The notes under the pieces: model-generated
Told to the model about the DNA's origin: nothing
Seen by the model: the letters and a program-made list of their open reading frames with translations, nothing else
Databases searched by the model: none
Made by a program: the position numbers and the translations under genes
In this document: positions 52,994-62,767 of the stretch, in pieces
How the letters are laid out: each line of letters starts with the position of its first letter
Numbering within the stretch: the stretch's first letter is position 1
From: Maricaulis maris MCS10
Lineage (GTDB): Bacteria; Pseudomonadota; Alphaproteobacteria; Caulobacterales; Maricaulaceae
Length of the DNA stretch: 64,000 bases
NCBI RefSeq assembly: GCF_000014745.1
Contig: NC_008347.1
Coordinates: 2,248,001 to 2,312,000, forward strand
Reading direction: 5' to 3'

Positions 52994-53055
52994 TTGACGC
53001 GCTCAATCTTTACCGTCTGGACGGTATTGACTGTACCGTCTGGACGGTTTATGTG
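52994..53055 (+). promoter_or_regulatory. RND-operon promoter with twin TetR operators
   Basis: Two copies of the palindrome ACCGTC-TG-GACGGT lie at 53012-53025 and 53035-53048, centres 23 bases apart. TTGACT (53027-53032) and TTATGT (53050-53055) form a -35/-10 pair with a 17-base spacer that contains the second copy. A further TTGACG is at 52994-52999. This fits steric repression by the TetR protein encoded just downstream. Confidence 0.75.
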
Positions 53056-53083
53056 CAGCGCAACAATCCAGGACCAATCCCAT

Positions 53084-53635
53084 ATGACTGCGAGCAAACC
53101 TTCCACCCGGGACACCATTCTCGACGCTGCTGAAACCGTGGTCGGTCGCGACGGCTCACGCCGTCTGACGATCGACGCGGTCGCCGCCGAAGCCTGTGTC
53201 TCCAAGGGCGGTGTCCTCTATCATTTCCCCAACAAGATCGCCCTGCTCAAGGGCATGGTGGAGCGGATGATGGCGGATATCAGTCAGGACTTCGCCAATT
53301 GCGAAGCCGCGGCCCATGCCGCCGGCGAGCCGCCGCTCGTCCATGTTTTCAACGCCATGTTCGACCGGCACGACGAGCGCAAGGCATTGTCCATGGCGCT
53401 TCTGGCCGCCTCGGCCGAACACCCTGATCTGCTGGACCCGGCCCGCGACTTCCTGTCGTCCACCTTCCAGCGCCTCAGCGACGACACGCCGGACCCGGTC
53501 GGCGCCCGGCTCCTTCTTCTCGCCATGGACGGGCTGAAACTTTCCGCCCTGCTTGGCTTCGACACCATTCCTGAAAATCAGCTCACCCAGATCCGCGATC
53601 GGCTGGTGCGCCTGACCCACGAGCTTTATCAATGA
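53084..53635 (+). CDS. TetR-family repressor of the RND pump
   Basis: The 183-residue product has a TetR HTH with RDTILDAAETVVGRDG and LTIDAVAAEACVSKGGVLYHFPNKIAL, and a TetR-type C-terminal helical domain. The ATG at 53084 is weakly spaced from AGGA, but earlier in-frame codons lie inside the operators. It is first in an operon with the adaptor and permease, each overlapping by four bases, and is preceded by twin palindromes that it probably binds. Effector unknown. Confidence 0.9.
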   Translation: MTASKPSTRDTILDAAETVVGRDGSRRLTIDAVAAEACVSKGGVLYHFPNKIALLKGMVERMMADISQDFANCEAAAHAAGEPPLVHVFNAMFDRHDERKALSMALLAASAEHPDLLDPARDFLSSTFQRLSDDTPDPVGARLLLLAMDGLKLSALLGFDTIPENQLTQIRDRLVRLTHELYQ

Positions 53636-54708
53636 CCCGCATCCCGCTCCTCGCCGCCCTCGGCACCAGCCTCCTCCTCGCGGCCTGCGCCGAGGAAATT
53701 GTCGCGCCGCCATCGCCGCCGCGCCTGGTCCAGCTTGCCGAAGTGGTCGCAGACAGCGGCGAGACGCGGCACGAATTTGTTGGCCGGGTCGAGGCCCGTC
53801 TGAGCGTCGACATGGCGTTCCAGGTCGGCGGGCAATTGGCCGACCTGCCGCTCAATGAGGGCATACTGATCGAACAGGGCACGCTGGTCGCTGCCCTCGA
53901 CCGTGAAGATTTCCAGCGCGCCGAACGCGAAGCCCGGGTTCAGTTGCAGCAGGCCAATACCGAGCTGGAACGCCAGCGCACCCTGCACGAGCGCGGCATC
54001 GCCTCGCAGGCCGCCCTCGACAGCGCCCAGACCAATTACGACCTGCGTGAAGTGGCGCTGCAGACGGCTCGCCGCAATCTGGGCTATGCGACCCTGACCG
54101 CGCCCTTCGACGCGCTGGTCAGCCGCCGTCTCGTCGACAATTACACCATCGTCTCGCCCGGCCAGCCGGTGGTGCGCCTGATGGATGTGTCGGAATTGCG
54201 CGTCTCCATCCCGATTTCCGAGAGCATGGTCGCCACCTTCGACCGCGAGGACCTGGTATCGCTGGAAGCGGCATTTGCCTTCCTGCCTGGCCAGACCTTT
54301 CCGCTGGAGCCACGCGAACTGGTGTCCGAACCGGACTCGGCCTCGCGCACCTATCGCGCCATCGCGGCCCTGCCCGGTGACATGCCGGCCAATCTCCTGC
54401 CCGGCATGACGGCGACGGTGTTTTCCGAATTCGCCAACAATGGCAATTCCGGCACGGGACTGCGTGTCCCCCTCAATGCGGTCGCGGCGGCACCGGACGG
54501 TTCGCAGCGTGTCTGGGTGTTTGATCCGGACACCAGCACGGTCAGTTCCCGCCCTGTCACCAGCGACGGCTTCGAGGGCGACATGATCATCATCGAAACC
54601 GGCCTTGCTGCCGGTGACCAGGTTGTCACTGCCGGGGTCTCAGCCCTGCACGAAGGCATGACCGTCCGCCCACTCGCCGACAATACCCGCTTCGGACAAC
54701 CGCAATGA
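53632..54708 (+). CDS. RND efflux periplasmic adaptor (membrane fusion protein)
   Basis: The 358-residue lipoprotein (lipobox LAAC) links an inner-membrane RND pump to an outer-membrane channel. It shows the barrel-sandwich half LSVDMAFQVGGQLADLPLNEG, a helical hairpin of about 60 residues (RAEREARVQLQQANTELERQ region) and the second half GYATLTAPFDALVSRRLVDN. No outer-membrane TolC-like gene is present in the window, so a shared channel is likely. Confidence 0.93.
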   Translation: MTRIPLLAALGTSLLLAACAEEIVAPPSPPRLVQLAEVVADSGETRHEFVGRVEARLSVDMAFQVGGQLADLPLNEGILIEQGTLVAALDREDFQRAEREARVQLQQANTELERQRTLHERGIASQAALDSAQTNYDLREVALQTARRNLGYATLTAPFDALVSRRLVDNYTIVSPGQPVVRLMDVSELRVSIPISESMVATFDREDLVSLEAAFAFLPGQTFPLEPRELVSEPDSASRTYRAIAALPGDMPANLLPGMTATVFSEFANNGNSGTGLRVPLNAVAAAPDGSQRVWVFDPDTSTVSSRPVTSDGFEGDMIIIETGLAAGDQVVTAGVSALHEGMTVRPLADNTRFGQPQ

Positions 54709-57700
54709 GCACCGCATCCACCCCGTCGAGCGCCCTTGCAAGACTGTCGATCGAAAAGCCCGTCCTGACCTGGATGGTCATCCTGTTCTGCCTGCTCGGC
54801 GGGCTGGCCGGCTTCATGAATGTCGGCCGTCTGGAAGACCCGGCCTTTACCGTCAAGGAGGCCATCATTTTCACGGCCTATCCCGGCGCGACCGCGGAAG
54901 AGGTCGAACAGGAAGTCACCGAAGCGTTGGAAATCGCCATCCAGCAGCTTGGTGAAGTCCACGAAATCCGGTCGGAATCCTCGCCCGGAATCTCGGAAAT
55001 CCATGTCACGATCGACGACACGATCGACAGCGGCGACATGCCGGCCGTCTGGACCCGGCTGCGGGCCAAGATCAGGGACACGGTCGGCAGCCTGCCGCCC
55101 GGCGCCGGCGCGCCCGTCGTTTATGATGATTTCGGCGATACCTACGGGATTTTCTATGCGGTCACCGCGGAAGGCTATTCCGACAGTCGCATCCGTGATG
55201 TGGCGCGCATGTTGCGGCGCGAATTGCTGACCGTCGAGGACGTCGCCAAGGTCGCCGTCGAGGGCGAGCCGGACGAGCGCATCTATATCGAGATCCCGCA
55301 GGAAAACCTCGCCCGCCTGGGCCTGTCCTATGCCGATCTCCTCGAAGATCTGGAACAGGAAAATGCCGTCGTCGCCGCCGGATCGGCGCCGCTGAATGAC
55401 CGGCTCGTCCGGGTCGATATTCCCCAGACGCTCGGCGGAACGGAAGCGATTTCCAACCTGCTGATCACGCCACGCGATAGCGACCAGGCGATCCGCCTGT
55501 CGGACATTGCCGAGGTCCGCCGCGACACGGTCGAGCGCCCGACGCAACTGATTTACCACAATAATGTCCGCGCCTTCACGATCGGCGTGGCCGGCCTGCC
55601 AACAGCCAATATCGTCGATGTCGGCCATGCGGTCGAAGCGCGCCTGGCGGAGCTTGAGTCCAGCCTGCCGCTGGGTGTCGAGCTGCATCCGATCTACCAG
55701 CAGCACCAGGTCGTCGATGATGCGATCAACAGCTTCCTGGTCAGCCTTGCCCTGTCGATCGCCATCGTGATCGGCGTGCTGTGCATTTTCATGGGCTGGC
55801 GGGCCGGCCTGACCGTTGGCGCTGTCCTTTTCCTGACCATCGCCGGCACGATCTTTTTCATGAGCCTGTTCTCGCTGGAGATGGAGCGCATCTCCCTGGG
55901 CGCATTGATCATCGCCATGGGCATGCTGGTCGACAATGCCATCGTGGTGACCGAGGGCATGCTGACCGGCGTCATGCGGGGCAAGCCGCGCATGCAGGCG
56001 GCCGAAGAAGCCGTCGCCACCACGCAATGGCCGCTGCTGGGCGCCACTGTGATCGGCATCCTCGCCTTTGCCGGGATCGGCCTGTCGCCGGATGCGACCG
56101 GCGAATTCCTGTTCTCCCTGTTCGCCGTAATCGCGATCTCGCTGCTGCTGAGCTGGGTCATCGCTGTCACCGTCGTGCCGATGGTGGGCTTCCACCTCTT
56201 CTCCGCCCAGCGCGCCGCAGCGCAGGCCGTCAGCGATCACAGCCATGATGAGGAGAGCCTGTACACCGGTCGCCTGTTCAATGGCTATCGCGGGCTTTTG
56301 AACCTCGCCCTGTCACGGCGCTGGGTCGTGCTGGCCCTGCTGATCGTCATCACCTTTGTCTGCTATGCCGGCTTCGGGTCCGTCCGCAACTCCTTCTTCC
56401 CGGCCACCAACACGCCGGTCTTCTACGTCAATGTCGAACTGCCCGAGGGCACCGACATCCTGACCACCGACGCCACCATGCGTGAGATTGGCAGTTTCGT
56501 TTCCGATCAACCGGAAACCACGGCCATCGATACCTTTGTCGGCGCCGGCGCAACCCGCTTCATGCTGACCTACACCGCCGAACAGCCCAATACCGCCTAT
56601 GGCCAGATCATCGTCTGGGCCCGCGACCTTGAGTCCATACCGGACCTGGCCGACCGCATCCTGGCCCATGTCCGCGACACAGTCCCGGATGCCGAAATCC
56701 GCACCGACCGGATCGTCTTCGGCCCGCCCTCTGGTGCCAAGCTGGAAGCGCGTTTTTCGGGTCCGGACGCCGATATCCTGCGGGAACTCGCCGAACAGGC
56801 GATGGCCGCCCTCGCAGCCGAGGCCGATGTCATCGACATCCGCACCGACTGGCGCAATCGCACCCCGGTCCTGCGCCCGGTCATCATCGAGGAGACGGCG
56901 CAGACCATCGGTGTCACCCGTGAGAACATCGCCAATGCGTTGCGCTTCGCCACGGACGGCAATCAGATCGGCGTCTATCGCGAAGGCGAGACCCTGATCC
57001 CGATCCTCGCCCGCGCACCGGAAGCCGAACGCGCCGATCCGGCTTATCTGGGTGACCGCCTGGTGTGGAGCCCGCAACAGGCGGCCTATGTCCCGATCAG
57101 TCAGATCGTGTCCGAATTCGCGCTCGAATTCGAGGATGTGCTGATCCAACGGCGTGACCGGACCCGGACGATTTCGGTGCGGGCCAATCCCCATGGCTGG
57201 GAAACCGCCGCGGAAGGCTTTGCCCGCTTCCAGCCGGTGCTCGAGGCCATTGACCTGCCGCGCGGCTATTCGCTGGAATGGGGCGGCGAGTATGAAGCCT
57301 CGGCCGAAGCCAACGCCTCGCTGGGCGGACAGCTGCCGCTCACCTTCATCGCCATGCTGACCATCTCCTTCCTGCTGTTCGCGACCATCCGCCAGCCGCT
57401 GATCATCTGGGCCGTTGTCCCAATGTCGGTGAACGGGGTGGTGATCGGTCTTCTGGCCACCAATGTCGCCTTCTCCTTCACCGCCCTTCTGGGCCTCTTG
57501 TCGCTGTCCGGCATGCTGATCAAGAATGCGATCGTGCTGGTCGACGAGATCGACATGCGGATCCGCAGCGGGTCTGACCGGCTGGTGGCGGTTCGCGATG
57601 GGTCGATCAGTCGTCTCCGGCCAGTCCTTCTGGCCGCCAGCACCACGATCCTCGGCATGACGCCGCTGATCAGCGACGCCTTCTTCCAGGGCATGGCGGT

Positions 57701-57836
57701 GACCATCATCGGCGGGCTGACCTTCGCCACAGTGCTGACCATGATCGCCGTGCCGGTCCTGTACGCGCTCTTCTTCGGCATCAAACCGGAAAAACGTCGC
57801 AAGGATGACACGCTGCCAGAGCCCGTCGAGGCTTGA
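54705..57836 (+). CDS. RND-family efflux permease
   Basis: Proton-driven multidrug-type exporter. The 1043-residue product has the RND layout of one N-terminal helix, a large periplasmic loop, a six-helix bundle, a second large loop, and a final six-helix bundle. The TM4 motif GMLVDNAIVVTEG has one Asp where AcrB has two (Asp407-Asp408), with Asn at the second place. The TM10 Lys in SGMLIKNAIVLVDE is kept. Four-base overlap with the adaptor gene. Substrates are unknown; the Asp-Asn form is common in a large subgroup of such pumps. Confidence 0.93.
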   Translation: MSTASTPSSALARLSIEKPVLTWMVILFCLLGGLAGFMNVGRLEDPAFTVKEAIIFTAYPGATAEEVEQEVTEALEIAIQQLGEVHEIRSESSPGISEIHVTIDDTIDSGDMPAVWTRLRAKIRDTVGSLPPGAGAPVVYDDFGDTYGIFYAVTAEGYSDSRIRDVARMLRRELLTVEDVAKVAVEGEPDERIYIEIPQENLARLGLSYADLLEDLEQENAVVAAGSAPLNDRLVRVDIPQTLGGTEAISNLLITPRDSDQAIRLSDIAEVRRDTVERPTQLIYHNNVRAFTIGVAGLPTANIVDVGHAVEARLAELESSLPLGVELHPIYQQHQVVDDAINSFLVSLALSIAIVIGVLCIFMGWRAGLTVGAVLFLTIAGTIFFMSLFSLEMERISLGALIIAMGMLVDNAIVVTEGMLTGVMRGKPRMQAAEEAVATTQWPLLGATVIGILAFAGIGLSPDATGEFLFSLFAVIAISLLLSWVIAVTVVPMVGFHLFSAQRAAAQAVSDHSHDEESLYTGRLFNGYRGLLNLALSRRWVVLALLIVITFVCYAGFGSVRNSFFPATNTPVFYVNVELPEGTDILTTDATMREIGSFVSDQPETTAIDTFVGAGATRFMLTYTAEQPNTAYGQIIVWARDLESIPDLADRILAHVRDTVPDAEIRTDRIVFGPPSGAKLEARFSGPDADILRELAEQAMAALAAEADVIDIRTDWRNRTPVLRPVIIEETAQTIGVTRENIANALRFATDGNQIGVYREGETLIPILARAPEAERADPAYLGDRLVWSPQQAAYVPISQIVSEFALEFEDVLIQRRDRTRTISVRANPHGWETAAEGFARFQPVLEAIDLPRGYSLEWGGEYEASAEANASLGGQLPLTFIAMLTISFLLFATIRQPLIIWAVVPMSVNGVVIGLLATNVAFSFTALLGLLSLSGMLIKNAIVLVDEIDMRIRSGSDRLVAVRDGSISRLRPVLLAASTTILGMTPLISDAFFQGMAVTIIGGLTFATVLTMIAVPVLYALFFGIKPEKRRKDDTLPEPVEA

Positions 57837-57869
57837 CGCTGGGGCGGGAAGCGGCCAACGCTCCCGCCC

Positions 57870-59015
57870 ATGACAGCGATTGAAAATGCCCACAATATCG
57901 AGGCGCTGCGGGCGCTGGCCCGCAAGCGGCTGCCGCGCATGGTGTTCGACTATATCGATGGCGGCGCCGATGACGAGATCACGCTGGGTCGCAATGACCG
58001 CCGCTATGGCGATTACGAGCTGAACTTCAAATCCCTGGTTGACATCTCGAAGATCGAGCTGGAAACGACGGTCATGGGTGCCACCAGCAAGGCACCGATC
58101 ATCGTCACGCCGACGGCAGCCCAGCGCCTGTTCAATCCGCGCGCCGGCGAAGCCGCTGTGGCAAGAGCGGCGCGCAAGGCCGGGCTGGTCTATTGCCTTT
58201 CAACCCTCGCCTCGACCACGATCGAGGATATCGCCCGGCACACGGACGGGCCCAAATGGTTCCAGGTTTATGTCTGGAAGGACCGGGCGATCGTTGAGAA
58301 GGCGATGGAGCGGGCCAAGGCGGCCGGCTTTACCGGCCTGATCCTGACTGTCGATGTCCCCGTCGCGGGCAATCGCGAGCGTGACCATCTCAACGCCTTC
58401 ACCATCCCGCCAAAGATCAATGCCAAGACGGTGAGCCAGGTGCTCGCCCGGCCTGGTTATCTCTGGGACATGGCCACCACGCCGAAAATCCTCGCCGCCA
58501 ACTGGGCCGACATGGATACCGGCGGCATGGGTATCATCCAGTTTCTCGACAGCCAGTTCGACCGCACGGTGACCTGGGAGGACGCCAAATGGATGAAAGA
58601 GGCCTGGGGCGGGCCGTTTGCCATCAAGGGCATCGCCCGACCGGACGATGCCTTGCGTTGTGTCCATGCGGGCGCGGACGCAGTCTGGATTTCCAATCAT
58701 GGTGGCCGTCAGCTGGACACCGCCCCGGCGACCATCGACACGCTGGCCGACATTGTCGCGGCGGTTGATGGTCAGGCGGAGGTCATCCTTGACGGCGGCA
58801 TCCGGCGCGGGACCGACATCATCAAGGCTCTCGCACTCGGCGCCACAGCCGTCGCGGTCGGGCGGCCCTACCTGTTCGGCCTGGGAGCGGGCGGCCAGGC
58901 TGGTGTCGAACGGGCGCTGGACATTCTGGTGTCGGCGCTGGAGCGCGATATGGCCCTGGTCGGCGCCACGCGCCTGTCGGATTTGACACCGGACTTTGTC
59001 CGCATGCCGCGCTAG
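57870..59015 (+). CDS. FMN-dependent 2-hydroxyacid dehydrogenase (LldD type)
   Basis: Oxidises L-lactate or related L-2-hydroxy acids to 2-oxo acids. The 381-residue TIM-barrel product has DYIDGGADDE at the N-terminus, the catalytic-His motif SNHGGRQLD, the FMN phosphate motif DGGIRRGTD and VGRPYLFGL. No signal peptide; the enzyme is peripheral to the inner membrane in relatives. It starts 33 bases after the RND permease and precedes the ThDP enzyme by 45 bases. L-lactate and mandelate dehydrogenases cannot be separated by eye. Confidence 0.9.
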   Translation: MTAIENAHNIEALRALARKRLPRMVFDYIDGGADDEITLGRNDRRYGDYELNFKSLVDISKIELETTVMGATSKAPIIVTPTAAQRLFNPRAGEAAVARAARKAGLVYCLSTLASTTIEDIARHTDGPKWFQVYVWKDRAIVEKAMERAKAAGFTGLILTVDVPVAGNRERDHLNAFTIPPKINAKTVSQVLARPGYLWDMATTPKILAANWADMDTGGMGIIQFLDSQFDRTVTWEDAKWMKEAWGGPFAIKGIARPDDALRCVHAGADAVWISNHGGRQLDTAPATIDTLADIVAAVDGQAEVILDGGIRRGTDIIKALALGATAVAVGRPYLFGLGAGGQAGVERALDILVSALERDMALVGATRLSDLTPDFVRMPR

Positions 59016-59060
59016 GCTCTCACCCAACAAGCCAACAAACCATCTCAACGGGGTCGATCC

Positions 59061-60614
59061 ATGTTTGCTGCTGAAAGCCTTGTCCGAACGCTTATCAACC
59101 AGGGCGTCGAGGTCTGCTTCACCAATCCGGGCACATCCGAAATGCATATGGTCGCCGCGCTCGACCGTACTGAGGGCATGCGCTCGGTCCTGTGCCTGTT
59201 TGAAGGCGTCGCGACCGGCGCGGCGGACGGTTATGCCCGCATGGCGGACAAGCCGGCCTGCACCCTGCTCCATCTGGGTCCCGGCGCCGGCAATGGCCTC
59301 GCCAACCTGCACAATGCCCGCCGGGCCTACGCCCCGGTCGTCAACATTGTCGGCGATCATGCCCGCGACCACATCAAGCTCGACGCACCGCTGACCTCGG
59401 ACGCTGCCGGGGTCTGCCGACCGATGTCGCGTTGGGTGGGATGCGTCGCTGATGCGTCTGAGGTCTCCACAATGGCCGTCGAGGCGGTGCAGCAGTCCTA
59501 CGGTCCGGAGCGCGGCGTCGCCTCCCTCATCCTGCCGGCCGATTGCGCCTGGTCGGACGCTGAACCCAGCGTGATCGAGGCTCAGCCAGTTCCCGCGCCC
59601 AACGCGGTAGACGCCACCACGGTCGAGACTGTCGCCGCAGCCCTTCGCGCGGCAACCGACCCGGTCCTTTTCCTTGGCAATGATGCCTGCCGTGAAGACG
59701 GCCTGGCGGCCGCGGGCAGGATCGCCGCGGCCACCGGCGCCAGATTGTTCATGGACACATTCGTGCCACGCATCGCGCGTGGTCACGGCAGGGTCTCTGC
59801 GAAGCGGCTTGGATATTTCGGCGAACAGGCGCTGGAAGAACTTGGCGCAACCGACCTGCTGGTCATTGCCGGCTCAAAGCCGCCGGTCGCCTTCTTCGCC
59901 TATCCCGACCAGCCCGGCGAACTGACCCCGCCAGGTGCCAGAACCGAGATCCTGGCCGGGCCGGCAGACGACGTGATCGCTGGCCTGCAAGCGTTAGCGG
60001 AAGCGCTTTGCTCCGGTCAGACGGAGCCCGATCTGCCGGCCCAGTCCCAGGCGCCCAAACTCTTCCCCGACGAACCACTCAATCCCGGCTATGTGGGCAT
60101 TTCCCTTTTGCGGCACATGCCCGAGGACTCCATCATCTGCGACGATGCGACCACGTCCGGCATGGGCGTCTTTCCCTGGATCGAGCACGGCCCGCGTCAT
60201 GACTGGCTGTGCCTGACCGGCGGCGCCATCGGATCCGGCATGCCGCAGGCCATCGGCGCCGCCATGGCCTGCCCCGACAAGCAGGTTTTCGCGCTCTGCG
60301 GCGACGGTGCCGCCGCTTATACACTGCAGGCCCTGTGGACTCAGGCGCGGGAGAAGCTGGATGTGATCAATATCGTCTTCGCCAACCACTCCTACCTGGT
60401 CCTGAATGTTGAACTGGCGCGAGTGGGAGCGGGTGATCCCGGACCGGCGGCACAGCAGATGCTGTCGCTGGACAACCCGAAGATGGATTGGGTCAAGCTG
60501 GCGGAAGGCTTTGGCGTACCGGGTCAGACAGCCCGGACTGCCGGCGAGTTCGATTCCGCACTGGCGCGCGCACTCGCCGCCGGCGGACCACAAATGATCG
60601 TTGCGGAGATCTGA
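59061..60614 (+). CDS. Thiamine-diphosphate enzyme (benzoylformate decarboxylase/acetolactate synthase-like)
   Basis: The 517-residue product has the ThDP-enzyme three-domain layout. Ser26 in NPGTSEMHM, catalytic Glu48 in LFEGVATGAADGYA and His71 in LLHLGPGAGNG match Ser26, Glu47 and His70 of benzoylformate decarboxylase. The cofactor GDG motif is in LCGDGAAAYTLQALW, with the partner Asn in FANHSY. The second BFD histidine (His281) appears to be Tyr here in my by-eye alignment, so it is not a plain BFD. It may decarboxylate a 2-oxo acid produced by the upstream oxidase. Confidence 0.85.
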   Translation: MFAAESLVRTLINQGVEVCFTNPGTSEMHMVAALDRTEGMRSVLCLFEGVATGAADGYARMADKPACTLLHLGPGAGNGLANLHNARRAYAPVVNIVGDHARDHIKLDAPLTSDAAGVCRPMSRWVGCVADASEVSTMAVEAVQQSYGPERGVASLILPADCAWSDAEPSVIEAQPVPAPNAVDATTVETVAAALRAATDPVLFLGNDACREDGLAAAGRIAAATGARLFMDTFVPRIARGHGRVSAKRLGYFGEQALEELGATDLLVIAGSKPPVAFFAYPDQPGELTPPGARTEILAGPADDVIAGLQALAEALCSGQTEPDLPAQSQAPKLFPDEPLNPGYVGISLLRHMPEDSIICDDATTSGMGVFPWIEHGPRHDWLCLTGGAIGSGMPQAIGAAMACPDKQVFALCGDGAAAYTLQALWTQAREKLDVINIVFANHSYLVLNVELARVGAGDPGPAAQQMLSLDNPKMDWVKLAEGFGVPGQTARTAGEFDSALARALAAGGPQMIVAEI

Positions 60615-60617
60615 CCG

Positions 60618-62441
60618 TCAGTTACGGATCGCCCGGCTCTCGTCCGGCCGGACATCTTCCGATCGGCGGTCGGTGACCAGGGCCGACTTGAGAACACGGC
60701 GTAGTTCGCTGATCTCGACCGGCTTGGGCAGGTAGTCGGTAAAGCCTGCGGCCAGGAATTCGCGACGATGATCGTCCGACGCCAGCGCCGTGACGGCGAT
60801 GATCCGCGCATCGGCCGATTTGCGGGTCTCGCGAATGCACTGCATGGCACTGACGCCGTCCATCTCCGGCATCTGGATGTCCATCAGCACCAAATCATAG
60901 GCCATGGACGTCGCCTTGTTGACCGCTTCCCGGCCGCCAGAGGCGCAATCGACAATCAACTCGTCGGCCTTGATGATCTGCTGGACCATGGCCTTGATCA
61001 CCAATTGATTGGTTATCACGTCGTCGACGACCAGAATTCGCCCCGGTGCTTCGATGGGCGTGAGCTCGACCACGCCGCGCTTTGCAGCCTCCGGTTCGCT
61101 CGCCGCAACGCGTTCGAGCGGCAAGTCGACCGTAAAGGTCGAGCCGCGACCCATCTTGCTCGACAGGGTGATCTTGCCATCCATTTTCGACACGAGACGG
61201 CGACAAATGGCCAATCCGAGCCCGGTGCCGCCATAACGCCGCGTCACCGTTGCGTCGACCTGGCTGAACGGGTCAAAGATCGCAGCCTGCTTGTTGCCGG
61301 GTATGCCAATGCCGGTATCCCGGACAGCCAGACGCACACGGGTCTTCCCGTCACGCACCTCACCCACAGCCGCGAGCGACACACTGATGCGGCCATTATG
61401 GGTAAACTTCACCGCATTGCCCAACAGGTTGTTGATCACCTGGCGCAAACGGATCGGATCGCCGGTCACGAATGCCGGTTCGCCCAGTTGATTGCTGACC
61501 GTCAATGCCACGCCCTTGGTCTCTGCCTGCAAGCGCCAGTGTTCGGATGTGTTGTGGATGAGTGCCGCCAGATCAAAGGTGCGCGTCTCAAGCTCAACCG
61601 CATCGGCCTCGATCTTGGACAGGTCGAGAATGTCATTGAGCAAATCCAGCAGCGCCTTGCCGCTGTCATCGATGAGACCGAGGCTGCGGCGGTGCTCGTC
61701 AGTCAATGTGGCATCCGCCTGCAACACATTGGTCATGCCCAGAACGCCGTTCAGCGGCGTCCGGACTTCATGGCTCATATTGGCAATGAAGTCTGACTTG
61801 GCTCGACTGGCCTGCTGGGCCGAAATCAGCGCCGTTTCCAGTTGTTGATTGGCTTCGGTGAGCGCTTTTTGGGCATCTGTGGTCGCGGAGCGGAAACTCG
61901 ACCCGAACAACACGATCCAAACGCAGGAAAGCGAGCCGGCTGCGACCAGCATGTTGAGCAATTCCGTTGGACGGAAGCCCAGCGGGCCGGTGCTCGAATA
62001 ATCAGCGGTTCCCAGGATCAGGCCGAAATAGGCAGCGAGCGGTAAAATGGCGATGAAAGCGGCCCGTGCGCCCCAAGCGATATAGGCCCCCAAAACAATA
62101 CCGGGAAGATACAGAGTCGCCGGTGGGAACGAACCACGATTGGCCCAGGCGGCCGCGTAAAGCACCAGTGACGCCAACGCGATCATGACGATAATCGTCA
62201 GGTTCGGACGACGCAGGCGCAGGCCGACAATGCCGACCGTTGCGGCAATCGCCGCCGAAACGAGACCCAGCTCTGCCATGCCGGGACGCCCGTCAAGAAC
62301 AAAGGCGAGGACGCCGGCATTGACCAGACCCATAAGTGTAAAGATCGCGGTGTAGGCCACGGCAATGCGCGACTTGACCGCATAATCAAAATCAATTTGC
62401 GGGTCTGCCCCCGTCCAGCGGTCGATCCGTCTCCAGAGCAT
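60618..62441 (-). CDS. Hybrid sensor histidine kinase/response regulator
   Basis: From the ATG at 62441 (GAGGAGGG upstream) the product has 607 residues; ATG at 62468 is an alternative. It has about six N-terminal membrane helices (to about residue 185), a helical linker, then HisKA with phosphorylation His224 in NMSHEVRTPLNG, and HATPase with NLLGNAVKFTHNG and GGTGLGLAI. The C-terminal REC domain has the acidic pair VVDD, the phospho-Asp in LVLMDIQMPEMDG and the Lys in LPKP. It converges with the ThDP gene (3 bases apart) and diverges from the response-regulator gene. Confidence 0.92.
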   Translation of the reverse strand: MLWRRIDRWTGADPQIDFDYAVKSRIAVAYTAIFTLMGLVNAGVLAFVLDGRPGMAELGLVSAAIAATVGIVGLRLRRPNLTIIVMIALASLVLYAAAWANRGSFPPATLYLPGIVLGAYIAWGARAAFIAILPLAAYFGLILGTADYSSTGPLGFRPTELLNMLVAAGSLSCVWIVLFGSSFRSATTDAQKALTEANQQLETALISAQQASRAKSDFIANMSHEVRTPLNGVLGMTNVLQADATLTDEHRRSLGLIDDSGKALLDLLNDILDLSKIEADAVELETRTFDLAALIHNTSEHWRLQAETKGVALTVSNQLGEPAFVTGDPIRLRQVINNLLGNAVKFTHNGRISVSLAAVGEVRDGKTRVRLAVRDTGIGIPGNKQAAIFDPFSQVDATVTRRYGGTGLGLAICRRLVSKMDGKITLSSKMGRGSTFTVDLPLERVAASEPEAAKRGVVELTPIEAPGRILVVDDVITNQLVIKAMVQQIIKADELIVDCASGGREAVNKATSMAYDLVLMDIQMPEMDGVSAMQCIRETRKSADARIIAVTALASDDHRREFLAAGFTDYLPKPVEISELRRVLKSALVTDRRSEDVRPDESRAIRN

Positions 62442-62767
62442 GTCGCCGTTTCCCTCCTCGAACGCCATTGGAGGCTAGCACCGTAGGGTTAATAAATCCG
62501 CGTGCCATCGAAGAATTCACACCTTTGACTGCGTTCGGCAATGCGTTTCTGGCAAGGCCCTGCCGACCATCAAATCGCAGATCCATATTTGATACCGCGG
62601 CGACGACTGAGCGACTGCCCCGCGAGGGTCTCGCTCAACAGGTCAGCCTGGAGGAAAACACGGCATCGAAGCCTTTGACGGGACGATCAAATACGACACT
62701 GTGGTCGGGCAAGGATCGGATTGCCATTGTCATCTGCTGATCTGCCAGGCCGCGTTGGAGATAGGAC
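62442..62767. other. Divergent promoter region between the hybrid kinase and the response regulator
   Basis: 326 bases between divergently read signalling genes. A TTAACC half site on the minus strand lies next to the kinase start. No convincing ribosome site or coding frame; the short open frame on the plus strand is poorly composed. No clear dyad was found. Confidence 0.5.

Noticed and set aside
62468-62740. A 90-residue open frame on the plus strand between the kinase and the response regulator
   Set aside because: No ribosome binding site, no recognisable composition or motif, and it starts within the promoter of the divergent kinase gene.
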